Shown here piece by piece: positions 15,229 through 23,291 of a DNA stretch of 64,000 nucleotides. The notes under the pieces were generated by a model. It ran no database searches. It had not been told where the DNA came from and saw only the letters and a list, made by a program, of their open reading frames with translations. Positions within the stretch are counted from its first letter, which is position 1; every line of letters starts with the position of its first letter. The stretch comes from PALSA-1006 sp963733265 (lineage in GTDB: Bacteria; Pseudomonadota; Gammaproteobacteria; Burkholderiales; Gallionellaceae): positions 1,488,001-1,552,000 of the forward strand of contig CAVTCF010000001.1 of assembly GCA_963733265.1 (NCBI GenBank). The letters are read 5' to 3'. Position numbers and translations under genes: made by a program.

Positions 15229-16686
15229 TCAGTTAACCTGAAAAATGGTTGCAAGCCCCAGAAAGATGAAAAAGCTGGCACTGGTTGTAAAAGCTGCCAA
15301 TAAAACACTTGATCCGATGATGGGGTCTCGTCCAAGTTTGTGTAAAGTTAGAGGGATGAGTAATGCGGCCAAAGCTCCAAGTAACAGACTGAGTAGCATT
15401 GCAGCGGCAGTGACCAAACCCAGATATTCGCGCTTGTAAAGCAGGTATGCAAAACTTCCGGCGATTGCCCCCCATACAATGCCATTCAATAGACTCATGC
15501 TAAGTTCTTTGATAAACAGGCGTCGTATATTCCCTTCATTTATTTGACCAAGCGCCAGAGAGCGGCCAAGGATGGCCGCAGTTTGATTTCCGGAATTTGC
15601 AGCGACAATGGCGATGATAGGCATCAGAGCGGCGAGTGCGACAAATTTTTCTATTGTGTCTTCAAATCCGCCAATCACTCGTGATGCGAAAAACGCAAAA
15701 CATAGATTAAGCGATATCCACAACCAGCGGTTCTTTGCTGATTTCCAGATGGATGCATAGAGATCTTCCTCTTCAATTAAACCGGATAAGCCAAGCAAAT
15801 TTCGTTCTGCCTTCGCGCGAATATAGTGCTCAATTGTTTGGACAGAAAGGCGCCCAAGCAATTTCTTATCTTCGTCTAAAACCGGCACAGAAACCAAACC
15901 ATAGCGTTCAAAAATATGTGCAATCTGTCGGGTTTTATCATCCGGGTGCAGCGTGATGCCATCAAAAATGATCAGGGAAGAAATTTTAATTTCTGGCTCG
16001 TTCACCAGCAACATATTCAAGGGAAGAACACCCTTAAAATTATGATCCCGATCAACCACGAATAATTGGTCTGTGAGGTCGGGCAATCCATCCAATCGGC
16101 GCAAACAGCGCAAAACCGATTCAACCGTTGCATCTTTGCGAATGGTAACAACATCGAAGTCCATGAGAGCACCGACAGTATCCGCAGTGAATGACATTGC
16201 TGTGCGCAGCTTTTCCCGTTCTTCGATAGTGCGCGATTTGAATATGTCGCGTATCACGGGCTGTGGAAAATTGGCCAAGAGGTCGGCGATATCGTTGCTA
16301 TCCAGTTGTTCGACAGCATCCAGTAGTGCATCGCGGCTCATGCCGCCAATCAATGATTCGCGAATTGCGCCGGAAGCGGCAATCATGATTTTGCCTTTAT
16401 TCTCCGGCTTGATGCTTTCCCATACGAACTTACGTTGGGGCGGTGGTAAAGCTTCCAAAATACAAGCCAGATCGGACGGGTGTAACCTATCTATTTTATG
16501 ACGCAATTCGCTTGGATGTCGCTGATGTCCTGAGGCGCTATCCATCGTGCCGTGGACTTGGCTCGCCAACTCTTGTTGTGTAGCCGAATTGCTGGAATAG
16601 GCCATATTTTCCAGCAGAGATTTTATCTGATGGATATATTCTTCCATATTTTCAATAAAATGCGAATTGTTTGAGGTTTCAGTCAT
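15229..16686 (-). CDS. mgtE: Magnesium transporter MgtE
   Basis: An inner-membrane Mg2+ channel. The 485-residue protein has the MgtE N-terminal superhelical domain (LHPSDLACILEALPP near residue 70, Asp/Glu-rich), two CBS domains (about 190-310) that sense cytosolic Mg2+, and five transmembrane segments in the last 180 residues, with the pore-helix region MPIIAIVAANSGNQTAAILGR. ATG at 16686 is preferred over the GTG one codon earlier. It is convergent with the EF-hand gene and transcribed alone. Confidence 0.94.
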   Translation of the reverse strand: MTETSNNSHFIENMEEYIHQIKSLLENMAYSSNSATQQELASQVHGTMDSASGHQRHPSELRHKIDRLHPSDLACILEALPPPQRKFVWESIKPENKGKIMIAASGAIRESLIGGMSRDALLDAVEQLDSNDIADLLANFPQPVIRDIFKSRTIEEREKLRTAMSFTADTVGALMDFDVVTIRKDATVESVLRCLRRLDGLPDLTDQLFVVDRDHNFKGVLPLNMLLVNEPEIKISSLIIFDGITLHPDDKTRQIAHIFERYGLVSVPVLDEDKKLLGRLSVQTIEHYIRAKAERNLLGLSGLIEEEDLYASIWKSAKNRWLWISLNLCFAFFASRVIGGFEDTIEKFVALAALMPIIAIVAANSGNQTAAILGRSLALGQINEGNIRRLFIKELSMSLLNGIVWGAIAGSFAYLLYKREYLGLVTAAAMLLSLLLGALAALLIPLTLHKLGRDPIIGSSVLLAAFTTSASFFIFLGLATIFQVN

Positions 16687-17084
16687 CACAGCACACTTAA
16701 ATCTTGGAGGTGTATTGTAAAGAATTAAATTGAGGGAACTCGAAAAATTCGATTGAGAATTGGGTATTGTAGGTTGAATAAATCGTATATTTGACCTAAT
16801 TTTGAGGTACTCAATAAGTATTGCGCAACAGTAAATAAGAGAAATAAACCGAAAAAACCGCTTTATTCGGCGAATTGATTTTCAAAAATTACGATACATT
16901 GCAGTCGTTGCCAAATTTTGTGAGCAGCGCGGTTAGGTTAAAGAAATCGCTTCGCAGATCAAGAACGCGGCAGATAGTAATCAATGGGCTTTTGAAATGC
17001 CCGGATAACTGGGAAAGCGGCAATTGATCTGTCTTATGGCGATAGTGTCGAATTAACCGAATCAAAAGTTAAAGGAGAATTGAA
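16687..17084. other. A+T-rich gene-free region upstream of the flagellin gene
   Basis: These 398 bp separate the divergent mgtE and flagellin genes. CCGAA and TTCGG (within 16850-16876) form a short stem. TTAAAGGAG lies just before the flagellin ATG as a strong ribosome-binding site. I searched by eye for sigma-28 and sigma-54 promoters and found no copy close enough to call. Confidence 0.4.
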
Positions 17085-17897
17085 ATGCCTTCATATATTA
17101 ATACCAACCTTGCATCCTTGAATGCACAACGCAACTTGAATTCTTCCCAAGGGGCCTTGCATACTTCTCTGCAAAGACTGTCTTCAGGTCTGCGTGTGAA
17201 TAGTGCCAAAGACGACGCGGCAGGTATGGCGATCGCTTCGCGTATGGAAAGTCAGATTCGCGGCTTGAATCAGGCAGTGCGCAACGCGAATGACGGCATT
17301 TCATTGGCGCAAACAGCTGAAGGGGCTCTGGGCGCGATCCAGGCTAATTTGGCTCGGATGCGTGAGTTGGCAGTTCAGGGCGCAAACGCCACATCAAATG
17401 CCGATATCGGGGCGATTGATGCCGAGTTCACACAGCTCAACGCTGAAAATGTGCGTGTAATCGCTGCTACATCGTTCAACAGTATTCCGCTACTTTCTGC
17501 ACCCGTGAACCAAACCTTCCAAATTGGCGCCAACAGTGTAGCCAATGTGGATGATCTTACAATTATTACTCCTTCAGCCTTGACCCCCACTTCGACCACG
17601 TTAGGGAATAGCTCAGTAACTGCCGAAGCAGAAATTGCCAAACTGGATGTTGACATTAACAATGTTGCCTCTTTGCGAGCAACTTACGGTGCGGTTCAGT
17701 CTCGTTTTGAGTCGGTTATTCAAAACTTGCAAATCGCTTCCGAAAACCAGTCCGCATCCCGTAGCCGAATTATGGACGCAGACTATGCTGCCGAAACCGC
17801 AGCGTTGACCCGTGCTCAAATTTTGCAACAGGCAGGTACGGCGATGTTGGCACAAGCGAACCAATCTCCGAACTCTGTATTGACGCTGTTGAGATAA
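17085..17897 (+). CDS. fliC: Flagellin (short form)
   Basis: The flagellar filament subunit. At 270 residues it contains little beyond the D0/D1 core: the conserved N-terminal half (NTNLASLNAQRNL, LQRLSSGLRVNSAKDDAAGMAIA) and C-terminal half (ESVIQNLQIASENQSASRSR, ending in QSPNSVLTLLR), with only a short central segment replacing the variable D2/D3 domains. No other flagellar gene is in the window, so it is unlinked here; homologues often sit with flaG/fliD. AAAGGAG precedes the ATG by 6 bases. The name fliC is by family; the copy number in the genome is unknown. Confidence 0.93.
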   Translation: MPSYINTNLASLNAQRNLNSSQGALHTSLQRLSSGLRVNSAKDDAAGMAIASRMESQIRGLNQAVRNANDGISLAQTAEGALGAIQANLARMRELAVQGANATSNADIGAIDAEFTQLNAENVRVIAATSFNSIPLLSAPVNQTFQIGANSVANVDDLTIITPSALTPTSTTLGNSSVTAEAEIAKLDVDINNVASLRATYGAVQSRFESVIQNLQIASENQSASRSRIMDADYAAETAALTRAQILQQAGTAMLAQANQSPNSVLTLLR

Positions 17898-18099
17898 TTG
17901 AGGGTGACGAACAACTGGCCCGGTCAGAATGACGGTATCCTCAATATCCAACAGTTAACATTTGGTTAAACTACTTCGATGTATGTTTATGCCGATGAAG
18001 CTTATTGGTTAAAACCATACGCAATGAGTATGTATCTGCTGTCCCCCGTTTCAGGTAGTATATGTATTCGCTAAAATATGCGAATGGGAGATAAGCATA

Positions 18100-19407
18100 G
18101 TGAAGCAATTTAATTTGCAATCAATCGGCGAAGATTTGATGGATACACAGGAAGACAAGCTGCGTAAAAGCTTGCTGATTTTTGCCTGTGCGTTCATGAA
18201 CTTTGCAGTCATGCTTTGGCTGGCTATTTATTGGCTCATGGGATTGAACTTTTCCAGTAATGTTCCGCTGGGTTATCAGGCTGTATCAATCTCCTCCCTG
18301 GCGTACTTTCTCAAGACACGTGATTTCGCGACATTCCGTTTCATTCAACTAATTCTTTTTTTATTTGCACCGTTCATTATGCAATGGAGCATTGGCAATT
18401 CGGTGACGGCCAGCGGCGTGATGTTGTGGGCCTTGTTGGCACCGATCGGGGCATTGGTCGTTTCCGGTTGGAAGGAGTCAATCCCCTGGTTTATTGCTTA
18501 CCTCTCGCTGACATTTGTCTCGGGGGCTTTCGATTATATGTTGGGGAACACGGGAGCGATGGACGTACCGATGAAAACCATCGGCGTATTTTTCGCGTTA
18601 AATTTTGCGGCCATGTCATCGATTTTATACTTTCTAGTGCGTTACTTTGTTCTTGAAACCGAGAAAATCAAGAGTCAACTGGATCAACAGCACACTTTGT
18701 TGGCGGAGGAACAAAAGAAGTCGGAACGGATTTTGTTAAATGTATTGCCTGCCAATATCGCAGAGCGATTAAAAAATAACCCCGGATTAATTGCCGATGG
18801 TTATGCGGATGTGACGGTAATGTTTGCAGATTTGGTGAATTTTACCCAACTGACCGAACAGATGTCGCCGGAACAAATGGTTGGTTTACTCAATACAGTT
18901 TTTACCTGGTTTGACGCGTTAACGGAAAAACACGGTTTGGAAAAAATCAAGACCATAGGTGATGCGTATATGGTTGTTGGAGGATTGTCGCGTGAACGTG
19001 CAGAGTACGTCGCTGATATTGCCGATTTGGCGTTTGACATGATGGAGTTTGTTGCCAGCCATCCGGCCTTGGTGAGACGCAATTTGGGATTGCATATCGG
19101 TATTTCCACCGGGCCAGTGGTGGCGGGTGTCATTGGAACCAAGCGTTTTATCTTTGATTTGTGGGGTGACACCGTCAACGTGGCAAGCCGTTTAACCGAT
19201 GATGCGGTTGAAGGAAATATTCTGACGGATAAACTTACCTACAACCGATTGCGTTTGGACTACCTGTTTGAGCCGCCTGCCATGCAAAGTCTTAAGGGCA
19301 AAGGTGAGGTCGCAACGTATCGGCTAGTTGGAAAAGCGCCTGGAGCAGAGAAAAGCGGCAATATCGCCTATTTTCCCAAAATATCCAACGAGTCGAAGTC
19401 GGTTTAA
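18100..19407 (+). CDS. Membrane-bound class III adenylate/guanylate cyclase
   Basis: A 435-residue protein with about five to six N-terminal transmembrane segments (from residue 24 to 183), a coiled linker (185-212) and a C-terminal class III catalytic domain. The metal-binding aspartates are Asp244 (MFADLVNFT) and Asp288 (TIGDAYMVV). Lys284 and the Asp of LWGDTVNVASRL match adenylate rather than guanylate cyclases, so cAMP is the likely product. The start is a GTG with GGGAG 9 bases ahead. Its stop codon overlaps the stop codon of the convergent glnE. Confidence 0.9.
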   Translation: MKQFNLQSIGEDLMDTQEDKLRKSLLIFACAFMNFAVMLWLAIYWLMGLNFSSNVPLGYQAVSISSLAYFLKTRDFATFRFIQLILFLFAPFIMQWSIGNSVTASGVMLWALLAPIGALVVSGWKESIPWFIAYLSLTFVSGAFDYMLGNTGAMDVPMKTIGVFFALNFAAMSSILYFLVRYFVLETEKIKSQLDQQHTLLAEEQKKSERILLNVLPANIAERLKNNPGLIADGYADVTVMFADLVNFTQLTEQMSPEQMVGLLNTVFTWFDALTEKHGLEKIKTIGDAYMVVGGLSRERAEYVADIADLAFDMMEFVASHPALVRRNLGLHIGISTGPVVAGVIGTKRFIFDLWGDTVNVASRLTDDAVEGNILTDKLTYNRLRLDYLFEPPAMQSLKGKGEVATYRLVGKAPGAEKSGNIAYFPKISNESKSV

Positions 19408-22103
19408 TGTCCAAGCAAAACTTCCCATAGTTTCTTGACGGGCGAAATATCAATCAGGTCTCTTGGGACAAGACATAGCGTTTGATTGTTTAAACGCATT
19501 TGGTGTTGGATGCGCCTCAGGTCGCGGTAAATATTACCTACCATTTTGCTGCAATTCAGATCTATCAAACTGAGTTTTGCCGCGATCGCCAACAGAGCGA
19601 TATTGCCGCTGTTTTTCGTCAATTCAGCATGCTCGGCAGCATAGGCCAACACTAAAAATTGCACCATAAATTCGATATCCACCATGCCGCCGTGATCATG
19701 TTTGATGTCGAACAATTCACTTTTGTTCAAATGCCCATCGTGCATTTTTTGACGCATACTGATGACTTCCTGGCGAAGTGTGGCGATATCTCGCGGCTGG
19801 CGTAAAACAGTTTCACGAATTGAATCAAACTTCTTCCCGATTTTTACATCTCCGGCGCAAAAGCGTGCCCGCGTAAGCGCTTGTTGTTCCCAAACCCATG
19901 CATCATTTTGCTGGTATTCGGCAAATGCCGAAATACTGCTGACCAGTAATCCGCTGGCACCATTGGGGCGCAGACGCAAATCGGTTTCATACAGGCGCCC
20001 CGCCGGCGTGTAGCTGCTTAATACCGAGTTGATGCGCTGTGCCAGTCTGGCGTAATTTTCGCCTGCCTCTGCATGCGTATCTTCGAACAAAAAGATCAGA
20101 TCAAGGTCGGAGTCATAACCCAATTCCCGTCCACCCAATTTGCCGTAAGCGATGATGGCAAAATTGGCGTGCTCCTGATGTTTTTTGCGCACGTTATTCC
20201 AGCACAGGTTAATCACATGTTGCAGAATAAGATCGGCCAAATCGCTTAGATGGTCACTCAATGTTTCCAGTGGCAGCAGCTCTTGCAGATCCATCGCCAA
20301 CAGTTGGAAAGTCTGGGCTTGTTTGAAATGGCGTAGTGCATCCATCTGATGTTCAAGATCGCCATCGTATTCTTGCAACCGGGCTGCCAGAGTCGTATCG
20401 AGCTTTTTCCAATCCGGAGCACGATAGATTTCATTGGCACCAAGCAATTCATCCAGCAGGCCGGGGTGCATGGACAGATAGTTACATGCCCATTCGCTGG
20501 CGCCGGCGAAACGCACCAATCGTTGCAGTGCTTGGGGATGCTCAATCATAAAGGCCAGGTATGTGCTTCGGCCGCTGATGTTGTCCACCAATTTGAGAAG
20601 GCGGGGCAACGCCAAGTCTCGCTGGCTTAACGCTTGGCAGAGCGTAACGAGCCGGGGGATGATTTGGTCCATGCGCTGTTTGCTGATCTCCGGCAGTTGT
20701 TTGTAACGGTTGCTGCTATGCAAGTGCATGATCTGCTCAGCGAGTGTGCTGGCGTCCGTGAAGCCTTGCTCTGTCAAAGTCTGCACTAGAGATTCCGCAC
20801 TAAGTTGCTCATTCCAGAATGGACTGCTGGTCGTTTCGCCATGTCCGGTACTGAAAATTTGGCTGAAGTGATAACTGACAAGTTCGCGATGGACATCAAG
20901 TTTAGCCAGCAGAGCGGGATAATCAGTCTCGCCCATGGCGGTCGCAATCAGGGTGCGGTTTTCGTCGTCGGACGGGAGATCCTGAGTCTGCTGATCGTCC
21001 AGATATTGCAAACGATGTTCCAAATTGCGCAAAAAAATATAGGCATCGGTTAATTCTCGTGCGGTATTGGCATCCAACTGCTCTTTTTCAGCCAGCAGAT
21101 GCAGCACCGCCAGGGTTGGGCGGATGCGTAATGAAGCATCTTGACCGCCGCGAATTAACTGAAATACCTGAGCAATAAACTCGATCTCACGGATGCCGCC
21201 GGGGCCAAGTTTTATGTTGTGAACACGATCACGGCGTTCGACTTCCTGGCGAATCTGCGCGTGTAATTTCCGCATGGATTCGAAAGCGCCATAATCAAGA
21301 TATTTTCGGAACACGAAAGGTTGCGCCAATGCTAGCAACTCATTTGTTGCCGCAGCATTTTCAGGGGCAACAACGCGGGCTTTGATCCATGCATAACGCT
21401 CCCATTCGCGGCCCTGCGTTACAAGATACTCTTCCAGCGCGGCAAAACTCATTACCAGTGCGCCGCTATCGCCATACGGGCGCAAACGCATATCGACGCG
21501 GAAGACAAAACCGTGCGCAGTGAGCTCGTCGATAAGATTGATGAGTTTGCGCCCGACATGGCAAAAAAATTCGTGATTGCAGAGCGGGCGGAAACCATTG
21601 GTTTCTCCGTCCTCGGCATAAACGAAGATCAGATCAATGTCGGAAGATGCATTGAGTTCCCTGCCGCCCAGTTTGCCCATGCCGATGACGAGCAGTTCTT
21701 GCGGCAACCCGCTTTCCTCTCCAATCGGCTGTCCATAGCGCTCTGTTAGCACGCGGGTGGACAGGCTCAATGCGTTTTGCACCGCGAGTTCAGCCAACGA
21801 AGTTATGCAATGCATGACTTCGTTGAGGTCGGCAAGTCCGCCAAGATCGCGCACCAACACTTTCAGCATTACGCGCTTGCGCAAATCCCGGAGTGCAGCC
21901 GCTAATTCTTCTTCGCTACCGATAACCATGGCGTTAAACCAGTCAGCGATTTCATCGGCATTGCAGGGCGCAAGATAATGCGCTTGCAACCATTCGTAGC
22001 GCCAGGGTTCCGCTTCCAGTAACCGGCGCAAATAACGACTACAGTACATGCCGTGTTGAACCAGCCGGTCAAAGTCAGAATAGGAGGTTGCGACGGTATT
22101 CAT
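19404..22103 (-). CDS. glnE: Bifunctional glutamine synthetase adenylyltransferase/adenylyl-removing enzyme
   Basis: Adds and removes AMP on glutamine synthetase in response to PII, tuning nitrogen assimilation. The 899-residue protein has two nucleotidyltransferase domains: GKLGGRELNASSDIDLIF in the N-terminal (deadenylylation) half and GKLGGRELGYDSDLDLIFLF in the C-terminal (adenylylation) half, joined by helical regulatory segments. It is slightly shorter than the E. coli protein (946). Its last four bases overlap the cyclase gene on the other strand. Confidence 0.96.
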   Translation of the reverse strand: MNTVATSYSDFDRLVQHGMYCSRYLRRLLEAEPWRYEWLQAHYLAPCNADEIADWFNAMVIGSEEELAAALRDLRKRVMLKVLVRDLGGLADLNEVMHCITSLAELAVQNALSLSTRVLTERYGQPIGEESGLPQELLVIGMGKLGGRELNASSDIDLIFVYAEDGETNGFRPLCNHEFFCHVGRKLINLIDELTAHGFVFRVDMRLRPYGDSGALVMSFAALEEYLVTQGREWERYAWIKARVVAPENAAATNELLALAQPFVFRKYLDYGAFESMRKLHAQIRQEVERRDRVHNIKLGPGGIREIEFIAQVFQLIRGGQDASLRIRPTLAVLHLLAEKEQLDANTARELTDAYIFLRNLEHRLQYLDDQQTQDLPSDDENRTLIATAMGETDYPALLAKLDVHRELVSYHFSQIFSTGHGETTSSPFWNEQLSAESLVQTLTEQGFTDASTLAEQIMHLHSSNRYKQLPEISKQRMDQIIPRLVTLCQALSQRDLALPRLLKLVDNISGRSTYLAFMIEHPQALQRLVRFAGASEWACNYLSMHPGLLDELLGANEIYRAPDWKKLDTTLAARLQEYDGDLEHQMDALRHFKQAQTFQLLAMDLQELLPLETLSDHLSDLADLILQHVINLCWNNVRKKHQEHANFAIIAYGKLGGRELGYDSDLDLIFLFEDTHAEAGENYARLAQRINSVLSSYTPAGRLYETDLRLRPNGASGLLVSSISAFAEYQQNDAWVWEQQALTRARFCAGDVKIGKKFDSIRETVLRQPRDIATLRQEVISMRQKMHDGHLNKSELFDIKHDHGGMVDIEFMVQFLVLAYAAEHAELTKNSGNIALLAIAAKLSLIDLNCSKMVGNIYRDLRRIQHQMRLNNQTLCLVPRDLIDISPVKKLWEVLLGH

Positions 22104-22217
22104 AGTCAGTCAGTTCGGAGTAAAATAGCCCGCATTAGCTCATTATAAGTCTCTTGTGGACTCCCGTATGTTTCGCTTAATAAATATCAATCTGCGGTTA
22201 CATACCGCTTGGGTACA

Positions 22218-23291
22218 ATGCTGAAATTCTTACACCGATCCAGTCTCAAATTAGGGCGTATCTTGTTTCTGTTCGGATTGGCGCTTAGTTTTGCTGTTGC
22301 GGTTTTCCTTTTTTCCCTGCGATACTGGGTTTTGCCGGATATTGAAAAATATCACGATGACGTGGTTCGGTTGGCCACTCGCGCGGTCGGATTGCAAGTC
22401 AAGATCGGGAAAATTGAGGCGGATTTGCGCTGGTTCCGTCCCCACTTGGTCTTTACCAATATTGAGCTTTTGGATGCTCAAGGGAATATCGCGTTGGAGT
22501 TAAGGCGAGTCGAAAACACTGTTTCATGGATGACTCTGGTGCGTGGCGAGCTGCGTCTGAAGGCATTGGAAGTGGATGATCCCGAGCTGCTGGTCAGGCG
22601 AGACAAGCAAGGCGTGGTGCATGTTGCCGGGCTTCAGGTTTCGGGCCAGTCCTCTGATGGAAAACTTTCCGACTGGTTATTGCATCAATCCCGCATCATC
22701 CTGAATAACGGACGCGTCATATGGCAGGATGAGTTGAATGACAGGCCGGCACTTGTGTTCAATCAAGCGCAATTACGTCTGGACAATAGCAGAAAGCGTC
22801 ATCGCATTGCGGTGCGTGTCGCTCCCCCTGCCGGCATGGCGGCACCATTGGATATTCGGGGTGACTTGACGGGAGACAGCTTCTCGGACTGGTCAGACTG
22901 GCACGGTGAGTTGTTTGCCCAAATTAATCAGGCTGATTTGGGGACGTGGAGTACGTGGATAAGTTTACCCGATGAATTTAGCCATGCCAAAGGCGGTGTT
23001 CGTGCCTGGCTGGGTATCGAGAATGGAAAAATAAATCGCATTACTTCAGATCTGGACATGACTGAAGTGCGCAGTCGGTTAGCCGGCGATTTGCCACCGC
23101 TCGATCTGGATAGTTTGCGCGGTCGTATAGGCTGGCACGAATTGGAACATGGTTTTGAGATTTCAACCACCAAGCTCTCTTTGCAGATGAGCAATGGTTT
23201 CAGGTTGCAACCAACAGACTTTTATCTGCGCCTGGCGGGTTTAAAAGAGAACCCTTTCACGGCGGGTGAAAATGCAAGCCAACGCGATTGA
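22218..23291 (+). CDS. yhdP: YhdP family protein, N-terminal part (frame broken)
   Basis: YhdP is an AsmA-like, inner-membrane-anchored bridge protein implicated in phospholipid transport to the outer membrane. This frame encodes the N-terminal signal anchor (ILFLFGLALSFAVAVFLFSL) and the first part of the DUF3971-type beta-rich region, then ends in a short unrelated tail (NASQRD). The homology continues in the +1 frame from 23266. The two parts together span about 1269 codons, the normal length of YhdP. ATG at 22218 is preferred over TTG at 22209. The gene diverges from glnE. Confidence 0.85.
   Translation: MLKFLHRSSLKLGRILFLFGLALSFAVAVFLFSLRYWVLPDIEKYHDDVVRLATRAVGLQVKIGKIEADLRWFRPHLVFTNIELLDAQGNIALELRRVENTVSWMTLVRGELRLKALEVDDPELLVRRDKQGVVHVAGLQVSGQSSDGKLSDWLLHQSRIILNNGRVIWQDELNDRPALVFNQAQLRLDNSRKRHRIAVRVAPPAGMAAPLDIRGDLTGDSFSDWSDWHGELFAQINQADLGTWSTWISLPDEFSHAKGGVRAWLGIENGKINRITSDLDMTEVRSRLAGDLPPLDLDSLRGRIGWHELEHGFEISTTKLSLQMSNGFRLQPTDFYLRLAGLKENPFTAGENASQRD

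Noticed and set aside
16700..17084. Sigma-28 or sigma-54 promoter for the flagellin gene
   Set aside because: TAAATAAG ... CCGAAAAA has the wrong spacing for sigma-28, and no GG-N10-GC pair was found.
17898..17944. TTGAGG ... CCTCAA inverted pair after the flagellin gene as a terminator
   Set aside because: The loop is about 35 bases, the stem only six pairs, and no T-run follows.
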